Assembly (NCBI GenBank): GCA_003194525.1
Contig: NBIV01000047.1
Span: 278,074 to 342,073, forward strand
From: Gracilariopsis chorda
Lineage: Eukaryota > Rhodophyta > Florideophyceae > Gracilariales > Gracilariaceae
Direction of reading: 5' to 3'
DNA length: 64,000 nucleotides
Shown one piece after another: positions 20,213 to 31,529 of this stretch (position 1 is the first letter of the stretch; each line of letters begins with the position of its first letter). A model generated the notes under the pieces. That model worked only from the letters and a program-made list of their open reading frames with translations, had not been told where the DNA came from and did no database searches. A program made the translations under genes and the position numbers.

Positions 20213-21124
20213 TCACCAACTTCGCCTTGATGCGCAGAAAAGTTCCTTCCATTTGTGGACCCAAAGCCATTTTTTCTTTGGTGACGTGGCGTCACGCAAG
20301 GCAGCGGATGCTTCATCAAACCTAGGTATAAACCGTCGATAGTAACTGGCCAGTCCAAAGAAAGTTCTTAGTTCTGTTGAGGAGGCTGGACCTGGAGCTG
20401 GCTGTATAGCTTTGATTCTTTCTGGGTCCGTTGCGATTCCCATCTTATCGAGTATATGTACATGTTTCAAGAGCTTCAATTCATGCTTCGCAAAACTGCA
20501 CTTAGCCAGTTTAGTCTTAAACGCATGCGAGGCAACTCTGCCGACTACTTTTTCGCAAAGCATCAGGTGATCCTCTATATTATAGGAGTAGATAACGACG
20601 CCATCCAGGTAGACACGAACGAAGAATAAGTCTTTCTTCATGGCTTCCATCATTCTCTGAAAGCTAGCAGATGCATTCATCAAACCAAATGGCATAACTT
20701 CGAACTTGAATGTACCGAATCTGCAGATGAAATTATTCATCTCTTTACAATCTTCGGCCATCTCCACTTGCCAATATCCTGAAATCAAATCTAGAGTTGT
20801 TAATAGCGAAGATTCACGAAGGTCATCAAACACGCCTTCTATGCGTGGTAATGGCCAACGATCGGACTTCATCTTGGCATTCAATGCACGGTAGTCTAAG
20901 CAAAATCTCCGGCTTCCATCTTTCTTTGTTACAACTACAAAATGAAAGGACCAGGCAGAGTTTGTCAGTGTGACGATTCCTGCACGAAGTATTTTATCAC
21001 TCTCTTTTCTCACTACATCATTATGTCGCGGTGGGACAGATCTTGCCCGAGAAGTTAAAAGTTCCAGATCTTTCAGATCAAAAGAATGCCCTACTGGGAC
21101 ATCAGCAGGTCTAAGGTCTTCCAA
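20213..21124 (-). pseudogene. gypsy G0 reverse transcriptase, catalytic residue lost
   Basis: A 303-codon open stretch with RT motifs in order: VVVTKKDGSRRFCLDYRALN, LPRIEGVFDDL, SLLTTLDLISGYWQVEM (first catalytic aspartate present), FGLMNASASFQRMM, and VYLDGVVIYS where YLDD is expected. The codons at 20600-20611 give YLDG, so the second aspartate of the catalytic pair is replaced. RTFFGLASYYRRFI then marks the RT-RNase H connection. Although the frame is open, the enzyme should be dead. Confidence 0.85.
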
Positions 21125-21127
21125 GCA

Positions 21128-23141
21128 TCAAGCAACTACCTTTGAGTTTATTAGTGTTCTGGAGAGGTGCATTTGTGCGCTTTTCGAGACATTCTTGATC
21201 TTTGTCGCAAGTACTGCCGATGTTAGGTCGTTCTCTTCTTCGACCAGGTTCAGCACCTGTAACTCTTCTTCCCCAATATCACAATCTTCATCTTCTTCTA
21301 AGAACTGGGGGATGGTCTCTTCAACTTCACCCTCACCGTTCATCATCGGGTGGGATTCGATCTCTTTTGCAAGAGCAACAACCAGCTCCTTATCCTTGTA
21401 AATTTCCGAACTGGAAGAATCTGGGTATACCTCTGAGGCTGAGGTGAAATCCTCACTGTCGGTCTCGGATCCTTCCATATCGAGGATACGTTCATTGTAC
21501 TCTAGATCTGAAAATATTCTTTTTCATCAATAATCACGATCACAGTATGATTTACCATGTCACTTCAAGCTTGAATGTTCTCAAAGGTTGGGGAACCAGT
21601 AATCACATGTACCGGTGGGTCATCCATAAGTAGAAAGTTTAGTAGAGTCCTCGACTCACAGAACAGGACAGGAATGTCTTATATGACGCCTTGCACTGCA
21701 ATAGGGCTTCCATCGGCGACTTTAAACTTCCTCGTCGTTGCTTCTGGCGAGATTGTAAGTTATTCCATCACAAAAGTGAAGAGGAGATTTGCACGCCTCC
21801 TGAGCCTAGATGTGCGTTGAATGTGGTTCCGAACCGCTTCAGTCTCACAACTTTCATTCTTTGAATACTTCCGGGCCTATTGGCAATAGCAACCTTCTGA
21901 CTTCTAGCATTCTTTACAGAGAGTTTCTGGATCTTTCCTTTTGTCTCCTCAGTGCATCCAAGAAGCAGTTGTCTAAATTTGAGTACATTTGGCAACTCGA
22001 TGAGTACATTGTACCGTCTTACAAAGTCTGAAATTCCACCTTTCGTGCTTTCTAGGCCTTCTTCCGGGATTTTTTGTGGTATTTGGGCTTAATTCTCGTT
22101 CGAACTCGTAAAACCTTCCGTAAGGTCGATGATAGAACCTGGGTGAGGGTTCTGCAACTCGTTTACGGCCACTCTTCTGGTTTTTGGCTGCTTCCGCAGA
22201 ACCCTGCCCTCAGAATCTCTCTTTGTATAAGTAACAGCGTCTTCTTCTTTTCCAGGATATCTCAGTTTATCTCCTTCTGCTTTCAGGCAGTTCTCCTCAG
22301 CGGCGATGGCCAGCTTCGGTATCTGTGGCCCGGACCAACCCGTAGCTTCCGATTGTCCCATTTTACCGCATTAGGAGCATCTAGTGTTCCGGTGCGGATT
22401 CTTGTCACAGCGATTGCCCCATGTCCTGGCTTGTGGCAAAACAAACAGACACGAACGTTGTCCTCTTCGTTCGAAGTTTACATCTTCTTGACCAAGAGCG
22501 TGAGCTCCACTATCTGAAAAGCGAGGTATATTACGTTATTTTCGAGTGACTCCACAGTTTGTTCGGGACGAGGAAGAATCCCTATAGCATGCCTTTGCTT
22601 ACCTCCTTCTTTTCTCTTTCCAACATACGCTTGGCCGACAGTTTCTCAGCAGCGAACGTAGTCTCGAATCGTACGCTTGAGAGACTCGTAGTTCTTTGCA
22701 CCTGCTAGCAACACATACTGAGCCAGGTCTATATGCTCCATCACTGCATTCCTCAGCAGTCCGAACTTTACTTGATCCTTGAATTTGGCCTTCTGGAAGG
22801 AAATGTCCATGTTCGTTAGCGAAGCTGCCATATCTAAGGGTCAAAGCTTGCAATCCATGGCTCTACGGATACAACCCTCCTGACTGACCACTTCAGAGAA
22901 CTCCTCAATCATTACTTGCTTGACCGCAGCGTAATCATATGCGTCTTCGATCAGCTGTCCTTCGTATGCGTAAGTCTCGTAATAGCAGTCATAGCGCTTT
23001 TCCTGTCAAACCCGGCAAGAGCAGTGTTGCTTTTTCTAAACAATTTGCATCTTTGGCTATAACATTTTTAAAGAAGAAGAAGAACTTGACTATATCTGAG
23101 TCCGGTTCAACACTGAACACAATTTTTGAAGACGACGACAT
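21128..23141 (-). pseudogene. gypsy G0 gag and protease region, decayed
   Basis: Begins with a possible ATG (complement of 23139-23141) followed by a serine run, then a gag-like stretch (ATLLLPGLTGKAL near residue 45) with stops soon after. Only fragments follow: pieces around 22600-22850 and 22089-22361, and an acidic linker at 21128-21478 with GEEELQVLNLVEEEND. No zinc knuckle or protease DTG motif could be placed with confidence. Assignment rests on position between the LTR and RT. Confidence 0.55.
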
Positions 23142-23156
23142 CGTCCTGAAAAGGCA

Positions 23157-23172
23157 CTCCACGGGAGTACCA
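23157..23172 (-). other. primer binding site of G0
   Basis: On the minus strand TGGTACTCCCGTGGAG follows the LTR end (...TTTCA) with no gap and starts with the TGG that pairs to tRNA CCA. The priming tRNA was not identified. Confidence 0.6.
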
Positions 23173-23688
23173 TGAAAGCAACGTCAATTGCTTGCCTCCC
23201 TCTCTTTGGGTGTGAAGTGGGAAGCCGACCTGTTTATTGAGATCACTCCCCCGGACAGATTCCGGGGAGGCCAATCAAAATGGTTGATAAAAACTGGCGT
23301 GGCATGCACACCAGTAAAAATCCCACGCGTAGCAGCTGTGCCACAGTACACAGTTCGATTCTCACCAGTCGCCATTTCCTATGCTCCAAACGTTCCATTG
23401 CAAAAATTCATACCGATCACCGGGTTGTATTACACGTCTACACTACCAACACATCTACACATCTACACATCTAAATATCTACACATATACCAAATACGTC
23501 GTCAAAAAGTTACATACGCTTTGCTTCGGCTTCACCGAGTTTGACCGAGGAGTGTAGGAGCTCACTACAAGTTAATTTACTTATTCAAACTTGGTTCCGC
23601 CTACACTCGCGGTGGTGCACTACAAGTATCACTGGACAAGCTCACATCAGTGTCTGGCCGGACAATTTGGTGGCCCAGTCGTTTCACA
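23173..23688 (-). repeat. 5' LTR of G0
   Basis: About 516 bp; in minus orientation it begins TGTGAAACGACTGGG and ends TTGCTTTCA, so it has TG...CA ends and abuts a TGG-type primer site. Its inner part matches B1 (15605-15778) and its outer part A1 (14956-15037). No target duplication could be paired. Confidence 0.65.
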
Positions 23689-23931
23689 GTAAGCGATCAT
23701 TCGTGGTTCTAAAACAAATTTGTAATTCGTCTTCTTTCATACTTTTGAAGAAAGACTCACAACATATGAGTTCAGTGCTAGGTCAGGTATTGAGTGCCGC
23801 AGCAGTTTAACCTACTTCAGGATTGCTTTCACAACGAGTGGCAACCCCTTTAAATTTTGTTAGAAAACGCCAGCAGAATCGTTTTAGCGCACCCATGTGG
23901 CAGGCCAGATTGCTCGCACAGCTAGTGCCAA

Positions 23932-23998
23932 CGCAGTTTTGGGACCTCCACAGCGTTGGTCAAAGTAAGTCAATCGTCTTGGACGTCCCAAAACTGCG
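23932..23998. repeat. inverted repeat, 14-bp arms
   Basis: CGCAGTTTTGGGAC at 23932-23945 pairs perfectly with GTCCCAAAACTGCG at 23985-23998, with a 39-base loop. It lies just outside the G0 LTR; a small fold-back element remnant is one option. Confidence 0.7.
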
Positions 23999-24490
23999 CT
24001 AACGGGCTTTGCACACCATCTTTTGGTGTGCTATTACGCTCCGCTCGTCGTTGAATGCTACGCTGCGAGTGGCAGAAAGCCTCCTTTCTTGTTTCATATA
24101 CAAATTACTAACAAGTCGTCATATAAATCTGTTCTGTTTCTCTTGAATGGGTTTCTCGTAAATGGATAAAAGGTTTTATAGAGGAAGAGAAGAAGGATAT
24201 GATACTATCAAAAGCACACCTATTTAGATTTTAAAATCTCGAATTATATCTCAGCCGTTTTGGAAAAGTGCTCTTGGTTTCCCACCAGAAAATGCGTACA
24301 AGTAAATGTTCCTGTTATCGTCTACTATCGGTACCATTAAGAAACTAATGTATTCCAGGATTTATTTAAACTAAAAAACGATTAACGTAGGATTAAAGTG
24401 CAGTTATTATTACGAGCACTACTCAGGCACAGATGTGCATGTGTACGCGGAAGATCAGCCAAAATTTTCATCGCTTGCAGAGCTCAAGCA

Positions 24491-24850
24491 GTCCCGTACA
24501 TTATAGTAAATACAATGATTGTCTGTCTTTGTGTCTGTGTGAGAACAAACGGCCACTAATTAGCTGTAGAATGGACAAGGAGCCCGCCCAGTGGAAAATT
24601 GTAGCATAATGCGCTCCAACAGGCACTTTGCACCGCGTTATGCTACACTTTTCCACCTGGCGCCATTTTCACGCCACAGTAGCCTAGCATTTTGACTAAA
24701 GTAGCCCACCCGTTACACAACAGTAACTGACCTGTTGCAGTGTAGTGCACATGACCTTTTTAAGTAGTATTTTCAACGGTCTTCTGCACCAATGGCATTT
24801 CAAGTTATACAAAATCGTGCAATGCATTCGCCCACTGAGCACTCGCGTGC
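24491..24850. repeat. direct repeat R1, left of the Helitron
   Basis: Shares many blocks with 30492-30880, such as ACAATGATT, CGCCACAGTAGCCTAGC, ACAGTAAC, GTTGCAGTG, AGTGCACATGACC and AGTATTT, in the same order and strand. It contains a strong hairpin at 24591-24656. Confidence 0.75.
24591..24656. repeat. hairpin inside R1, 23-bp arms
   Basis: Arms at 24591-24613 and 24634-24656 pair at 21 of 23 positions around a 20-base loop. The arms begin and end with GTGGAAAA and TTTTCCAC. The equivalent hairpin in R2 is eroded. Confidence 0.75.
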
Positions 24851-25490
24851 TTCTTTGCTTAGATTAACCTACAGTTGTGAGTTCGAGCGCTCTGGGCGAG
24901 ATAAAAAGTCTGAAAAATATATGGTCGTGGCACTGGTGGGATATGTTAAGTGTAACTTTCTCTCCGAATAACGCGCTCGCCATCCAGATTTAACTGTTTC
25001 GGAAACTATTTCTGGGTGGCGTTCACGTGAGGTACGATAGCTCCACACAAAACGTGCTTTGCAAGGAAGGGGTAGCCCTTGAAGAGTCTAGAAAGTCGAA
25101 AACAGAGTACGAGTAGAGCAATAGCTGCTCCGTCTGAATCTATGGAACTGTTAAAGGGAAACGGTCTTCAGAGTATAGTACGTCCAGCACAGAGTTTCCA
25201 AACGAATTGGAGATTTAAAATCTCGAAGTCCTGCAGACGTTCCAGGCACGGCCCCCTTTTTACTCTGTGCAGGTTAGTCCCCAATCTAGGCGGTTTCTCC
25301 GTGGTCAAGATATTTTATCTTCGTTGCAAAGACACAAAACGCCAGTAATAGGTATATATACGGGTTTTGCAGACCGCAGCACATTTTTTATCGACCATGT
25401 TTCTTCTCTTTTCCTTCTTCTTCTTCTCTTTCGTTTCGCTGATGTTGGGTTGTTTTAATTTCTTTCTTTTCGATTTACGTCTATCTCACA

Positions 25491-26000
25491 ATGCCTCCCA
25501 CTCAGCCCAGTGCTTCAGGTAATACTAAACGTGAACAGAACTGTCAAAGGGCTGCTGCAAGGTGTCAAACGGAATCTACCGAGCAGCAGACAGAGAGGAG
25601 ACGTCGTAATAGAGAGCGAGCGGCCGTACGGAGAGCTTATAAAACTGAGGAGCAGCGTGAAGCACGGAGAGCGGCAGATAGTGAAGAAGCAAAAAGAAGA
25701 AGAGCTAGAGATTCTGCCGCGCAGACTGATGACCTTCGTGAGGCCGACCGTACGGCCACGGCTTCTGCCCGGGCTCCAGATACTACAGTTTATCGTGCAA
25801 ATCTTCGGGAAGATGATCGTGAGGCTCGTCGTGCTGCAAGGCAACGAGAACCTCTGTTGACTCAACTCGATCGGCGTGACTCCAATCAAAAAGCTATGCA
25901 AGAGTCACGAGTCCTGGAAGAACCGATAGAGAGCAGCGTCTTGAGGCTCCACGACGGAGCCAAAACGTCGCCCGCCGACTGCTTGAATCAGGTAATGTAG
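25491..26000 (+). pseudogene. Helitron protein N-terminal region (Arg/Glu-rich)
   Basis: ATG at 25491, 169 codons. The composition is dominated by Arg, Glu and Ala with repeats of an EQREARRA-like unit (TEEQREARRAADSEEAKRRR). This resembles the basic repeats at the start of many Helitron proteins. The domain that should follow continues in other frames from about 26070. It is interpreted as the element's own start rather than a separate gene. Confidence 0.6.
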
Positions 26001-26065
26001 AAAAAGCAGGTTACGTGTAACTCAGTCTCATGAATGTTGATTGCCGTTTCTGAAAGGAAAGAGTT

Positions 26066-28757
26066 ATGAGCATCTCCCGCTCGCAACATATTTTTTCGCC
26101 GTGCTTATCGAAAGGGCATCTCAGCTTTCCCGCGCTTCTGGAGCCTTCACCTCTCCTTCGTGAACTGTTGACTGTGACTAGGCCCCGCGAGAACCAATTT
26201 TGTGCTGAGATCCGTGCCTACAACACAGTTCTGACTATGGCTTCCGCCAAGGCAAACTGGGTGAACCGTGGTTTAGGAGACTCTACATTCAATTCTATTG
26301 TCACCATACAGGGACAGATCTATCACTACATGGGTCCGCTCATTCTTGCTCAGTGTGTCCAGCCCGCATTCCTGTCTGTGTAGATGCATGAAACCAACAA
26401 AGACGCGCAGTCTGCGCGGAGAGCGCGGATAATGCCCCGTATTCAACCGGAACTGCGGTATGAGTTGGCAGCAATGTTATAAACTTCGAACCCATACTTG
26501 CAAACAATTCGCAGGTTGCGTGAGCGGGCTATCACAGATACGCCAGCGATTTCGTATCAGATGGAGATTCATGCTGATAGGCGGTCGCGTGGCAAGCATG
26601 TTAGCCGCTCAAAGGGCCCGAGGCATTGCACGTTTCCGTTATCATTCCAGGGAATGAGGACGGCGAGATTGGGACGCGTGGTATTGTTGTACGTAGACGG
26701 GGAGAGCGAACTGTAAATGGTGATGAGTTTGTGGACACTATGCATGTCACTCACAGACCTTGGGCTATGCTCTTCTGTTCCCAGGTGGCGAGGACGGATG
26801 GCATCCAGAGATGAGTTATTGCCCGCCCAACGCCTCGCGAGAGAAAAACGTGACTCCGCTGATGTATTATTAGTGACAGCTTTTCGAGACCCGACCGAGG
26901 TCATTACGATTCTGCGCGGCAAACGGCTCTTCCAGCAGTACATGGCCGACCAGTTCTGAAAGGTTGAGTTGGAGCTTTTGTCTTACTTGCAAAACAACAA
27001 GGAGAGACTTCGAGCTGCGGACTATACATCGCTCTGGGAGAGCCTGGCGACTGGCTGCAGGGCGTGGAAGAGGCCATTGCCGCTGGCACTGGACGATTGT
27101 TCGTGTTGCCCTCGATATTTGTTGGAGGTGACCAATACATGGGACAGCAAATGCACGACATCATCACCATATCCAAAACGATTCGACACCCCGATATCTT
27201 TCTCACGATGAAATGCAATCCAAACTGGCTCGAAATTACCAGGGCGCTCTTTGATGTTCAGCGCGCTCCCGATCGACCCGATCTTTGTCTTCGAGTGTTT
27301 GTCTCAAGATGAAAGCCTTGATCTCGCTCGCCATTGATAAACAGCTTTTTGAAGCCGTTGTTGTTCAGTGGCGGGTGGTCGAGTTTCAAAAGTGAGGCCT
27401 ACCGCACCCACACATCATGTTGTTCTTGGAAGAGGATGCAAAGCAGCAGCTATGAGACCCTGCACACATTGAAGAGCTCATCTCGGCTAGGAGTCCTCCT
27501 TCCTCTCACGCCACCTTAGAAGAGTAGGTGCTGAGGCACATGACTCGCACTCCGTGCAGTGCAGGCAACTGGTCAGTGCTGTGCATACGCGAGCTGACTT
27601 GCTTGAAGCAATTTCCTAAGTGGTTTCGCTCCGAACCAGCACGGCTTGAGAATAAATAGTACATCAGCTAGCGACGACGCACTCCTTCCGAGGGTGGGGT
27701 GTCTGTAGAGCGAAGCTTTCGGGTCGGGAGTTGACAGCGCATAGTAACGTTGAACAATATTTAGTTGGTTCCACATTGTCTAGGGCGTCTCCGTCGGTTT
27801 GCTTGCCGAATCAACGTTGAGCTGTGCGTATCGCGAATTGGCCGTATGAAGTACCTCTTCAAGTATGTGTGCAAAGGTTCCGACAGAGTCATCATGGAAA
27901 TTGTAGATGAGAATGGACGCCATGACAAGATCCAGAACTCCCAGGACGCACGGTATGTGTCAGCCTCCGAAGCAGTGTGGCGGATGCTTACATTTGACAT
28001 TGTTGAGCGCTATCCACCCGTCGTGCGGCTCGAAATACACGTGGAAGATACCAATACGGTGTTCTTCGCGAACGGCGAAGAGCATTCTGCTGCTAACAGA
28101 GAGCGGGCAGGAACCGAGCTGACTGAATGGTTTTTGGCCATCCAAAAGTATCCCGGAGCACAGCATATCCTTTATCCCCAGTTCCCAAGGTACGTTACTT
28201 AGAACAAATCAAATAAATGCTGGAGGCTGCGTGCGTGTCTTTGACGTCGTTCAGTATCTCAAAGCCAGCCCATCTCTTCCTCAGCTGCCACTGCCGCCGA
28301 TTTATATGACTTCACTGGCAGCATGGTGGATGTAGTTGGGCGCATTTATACTGGCATTCCACGAAAGGATCTGCGGTACTACCTCCGCTTACTCCTGACC
28401 AAGGCAGTGGGTTCTATTTCCTTTCAGCATCTCCGCACCGTGGATGGTCAGCAGTGCAGTACCTTTTGGGATTTCTTGGTAAAAGCGGGCCATCTTGCAA
28501 ACGACAACGCGTGGAAACAGGCTTTGCGGGAGTTGTGGATTTTCCCATTTTTTCCCCTCTCTTATTCCTTTGCCACCATCTCGCTGTACTGCAAGCCGCC
28601 AGAGCCACATACTCTGTGGGAGCAGCATCTATCCATGTTTCCTCAGAATATACGAGCTCTAAATCGGGGCATGATGCAGGCACTGGCTGAAGACGAAAGA
28701 GCCAGCCAGCTCTTACGTTCTGTTAGAAATGCAAAAGGAAATGCAAGAAATGGGTGA
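26066..28757 (+). pseudogene. Helitron Rep (rolling-circle initiator), broken
   Basis: Conserved segments are spread over three frames: ENQFCAEIRAYNTVLTMAS and IQGQIYHYMGPL (Helitron-like N domain) near 26200-26330; IIPGNEDGEIG and the shifted LLFPGGEDG-like stretch near 26640-26810; RLFVLPSIFVGGDQYMGQQM and LTMKCNPNWLEIT near 27090-27240; KYLFKYVCKGSDR and DARYVSASEAVWRM near 27850-28000, the region of the Rep catalytic tyrosines; and LRYYLRLLLTKAVG and FQHLRTVDGQQ near 28370-28450. The HUH motif falls in the poorly conserved gap 27,320-27,760 and was not seen. A TAG at about 28198 sits where Helitrons usually have tryptophan. Confidence 0.8.
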
Positions 28758-28980
28758 CAGATTGGCTTCTCTGTCCACTTATGGTCTTCCGAAACCCCTG
28801 GAACACCTATCGGAAATGCGCACTCCAGCTCGGTCTCCACAGCAAATCCAGTCGAAGCTGCAAGAAAATGTGCAAGCTGCCCTCCCTCTCTTCAATTAGC
28901 TTCAACGTCTGGCATCCAAAGCCGTCGTCAGAGCCATGCTTCGTGGCGTGTCAGCAGAGAGTCTGCAGGGTCTTGGTGAT

Positions 28981-30303
28981 CTTTCTACAGCAACGCAGCC
29001 CACCACTCGCGTTTTCTCCCTGGATGCCCCTGGTGGAACGGGCAAAACCTTCCTATCCTAGGCAAGTCAGGCCACGTTACGCCTTCGTGGCAAGTCCGTC
29101 CTTACAGTGGTCACGTTGTGTTCAGGATTCACATCCTAGCGACCACTGAGAGCACGTGCAGCATCCTGGTCAACTCTCACCTGGCCAATCGGATAAAGAG
29201 CGTCAACCTCATTATCTGGGGGGAGATCGTAATGTGTCATGGCTTCTGTGTTGAAGCCGTAGATCACACTCTCCGTGACATAACGCCCTCGCAGCTTCCG
29301 TTTAGAGGCAAAATTCTTATTGATCTCTAGCGACATTCGGCAGATCTTTCCTGTTGTTCGTGGTGGCTCTCGATCCGCGATTGTCAACGCATGCATCAAA
29401 CGCTCAAGTCTCTTCTCCCACTATCGCACCTGAACACTCACTGAGAACATGCGACTCTCTGCGCTCCGTCGAGACGCTACCGTGGCACAGGAGGTATTGC
29501 AATTCCCAGAAACTCTCTCGCAAATTGGAGAGGGACGCGTGCCAGGAATTCTCCCCCTAAAGCACGCTTTTACCCTGCCACAGTCCGTACAATGTGTCGC
29601 GTTGTTCCGCACCATGGTCCGCAAGATCTTTGATGGTATAGCGCAAAGGTACGTAGACGCGGTTTGGCTTACTTCAACCATGATTATAACCGCACGAAAC
29701 TATAGGCTACCAGAGCTCAACGATTATGTAGGCCACATGATACCTGGAGCGTATCGCACGTATCTCAGTGTGGACAAGGTGAGTGACGAGGACGGCGTCG
29801 TGCTGCAGTACCCTGTCGATATGCTCAACACTCTGACTGTCAGGTCAGCACTGCGGGACCACCGCCTCGAACTCAAAAAGGGCTTTGTGGTTATGGTTCT
29901 TCGCAACTTGGATCGCTTGAAAGGGCACGTCAATTGTGCCATCTATACGTTCCAAGACATGCAAAGCAACGTTCTGTTCCTTCGGCACGCCTTTGGAGTA
30001 AATTGTGGCAACGCTCTGTGCCTGCCGCGCATGCCATGTGGACCTGGAGACGACACTTTTCCAGTTCCCAAGTTCACCCCCACCCAGTTCCCAGTACGAT
30101 TCCGTTCTGCCATCACTACCAATAAGGCACATGGTCAGTCGTATAGTGGTCGCATGGGACTGGATTTGCGTGATGGCTGTTTCACGCATGGCCAGCTGTA
30201 TGTCACGTTTTCTCGGATGGCCAACCCGTCCAACATCGCGGCGTGTCTCCCTGCCGGTCCCACGTCTACCAATAATGTAGTGTACCCCGCAGTTCTTTTG
30301 TGA
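28981..30303 (+). pseudogene. Helitron PIF1-like DNA helicase, broken
   Basis: Walker A is intact (SLDAPGGTGKTFLS, near 29016-29060), but the frame is lost soon after. A later open frame (to 30303) carries the C-terminal helicase blocks: LNTLTVRSALRDHRLELKKG, VVMVLRNLDRLKGHVN, FPVPKFTPTQFPVRFRSAIT, TTNKAHGQSYSGRMGL, and HGQLYVTFSRM, as in the end of Helitron/PIF1 helicases. It unwinds DNA during rolling-circle transposition in intact elements. The missing Walker B continuity and the frame changes make this copy inactive. Confidence 0.8.
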
Positions 30304-30491
30304 AGGAACTTGATAGGTTCAAGTAAACGTCTTCTTTTTTCTTTCATCTTTTCTTTATTTCTTCCTTCTTACTCCCCAAAAATACTTGCACTGTACAAAC
30401 CCATTACCCAAAACACGCGAAATAAATAATCCTTTCACCCAATAGTTTCTTTCACTCCTTAACTCGTGCGATGCACGCAATGGAGTGAGTT

Positions 30492-30880
30492 GTCCCGCGC
30501 ACTATATTGAAGACAATGATTTTCTGTGTGTGTGTCTGTCTGTTCCTCTGCGACCCTCATTGACTGGCAAATTGGCACGGAGGCCGCCACATGGAAATGT
30601 GTAACTTTTTGCGCTGCAAGAGGCATCTTGCATCGCATCATGCTAACGTTTCCACCTTGCTCCCAGTGAACGCCACAGTAGCCTAGCCATTTACATACAG
30701 TAGCATCTCCATTACACTACAGTAACAGAGCCGTTGCAGTGCAGTGCACATGACCGCTTTAATTAGTATTTCTGAAGGGTCATGTGCCACGACGGCATTA
30801 CACGCTATACTTAACCGGGGTCATGCACACCAACAAAATTGCACGGGACACTAAAGCGTGCCATGCCATCGGCCCACTGA
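30492..30880. repeat. direct repeat R2, right of the Helitron
   Basis: Counterpart of R1 (24491-24850) in the same orientation. Its far end (GCCATCGGCCCACTGAATG, about 30867-30885) is close to the copia insertion at 30919. A weaker related stretch (GCCATGGCATTGGCGCGCTGAG) resumes at about 36694 on the other side of the copia element. Confidence 0.7.
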
Positions 30881-30913
30881 ATGTTTCCCTTTTTCTTTGC
30901 AAAACTGCACGGT

Positions 30914-30918
30914 ACACT
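30914..30918. repeat. target site duplication of copia, left
   Basis: ACACT, identical to 36681-36685. Confidence 0.9.
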
Positions 30919-31170
30919 TGTCGCATGGGCTTCGTTCAAGTGAGAGAAGTTCATAGTGGCGCAGTCTAGGGGGACCTCTGTCACAAGCAAATACAATCGG
31001 CACAGTAATCTGCCAGGAGTCCTTCTAGCTCTCCTGGGGGATAGGGATTTACTTATATAGGGATACTACTCGAGCTTTGGTATACCAAAGTCTGTCAGCG
31101 ACGGATGTGGCGCTCAGATAATGTACGTTAGTTCTTCTCTGTCTGTGGCAGACTTGTATGTGCTTTCACA
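30919..31170 (-). repeat. 3' LTR of the copia element
   Basis: 252 bp; pairs without gaps with 36429-36680. On the minus strand it begins TGTGAAAGC and ends ATGCGACA. Confidence 0.92.
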
Positions 31171-31208
31171 CACCCCCCCGTCGCGTTAGTTCGCTATATG
31201 TTTTCCTT

Positions 31209-31478
31209 CTAGTTCCAAGTTGCGGAATGATGCGTCATGCCCTTCGAGAAATCAATGCTCCAATGACCATCTGCCAAAATTTCATTGGTTTTGCAGGAAT
31301 GATTTAAAATTGGTTTGGTGAAGGCATCGGCAATGTTCAATGATCCTGTTATCCGTGTCACCGTATCAAATTCTCCAGATTCGAAAGCGTCCCTTATCAT
31401 AGTGACTGTCTTACGGAGGCGAAATTCTCTGTATTTATGAATCGTAGTAATAATGTCAAAGAGGGCTTGAGTGAACAA
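31209..31478 (-). pseudogene. copia RNase H end
   Basis: The translation carries VTRITGSLNIADAFTKPI, the standard copia RNase H end (NIAD..TK). It is preceded by LRKTVTMIRDAFESGEF, the helix just before it. It ends 38 bases from the 3' LTR. The frame differs from the upstream RT-RNase H piece, so a frameshift lies near 31,480-31,530. Confidence 0.8.
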
Positions 31479-31529
31479 GGATGTGATGCGGGATGTAAAC
31501 GTGCGGGAAAATATGGCATAACGTCGTTT

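Larger units (their letters stand above)
18534..23688 (-). mobile_element. degraded Ty3/gypsy retrotransposon G0
   Basis: Minus-strand element read from the 5' LTR (23688-23173) through gag (about 23141-21480), a linker, reverse transcriptase (21124-20213), RNase H and integrase zinc region (20075-19491), integrase core (about 19481-19030) and integrase end (18983-18534). Coding is broken by many stops and frameshifts. The 3' LTR is not present next to pol; fragments at 14956-15037 and 15605-15778 may belong to it or to another copy. The gag-protease-RT-RH-integrase order identifies the gypsy superfamily. Confidence 0.85.
25491..30303 (+). mobile_element. degraded Helitron (rolling-circle transposon)
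   Basis: Plus-strand remains of a Helitron Rep-helicase protein in correct order: Arg/Glu-rich N-terminus (25491-26000), Helitron-like N domain (near 26190-26320), the Rep region (27064-28202), the linker region (28323-28757) and PIF1-like helicase (about 28990-30303). At least three frames are used and in-frame stops occur, so the element is inactive. Element ends (5' TC, 3' CTRR with hairpin) were not identified, so the boundaries are coding limits only. R1 and R2 bracket it. Confidence 0.85.

Noticed and set aside
24491-30880. R1 and R2 as LTRs of a retrotransposon
   Set aside because: The enclosed proteins are Helitron Rep and helicase, with no reverse transcriptase, primer site or TG...CA ends.
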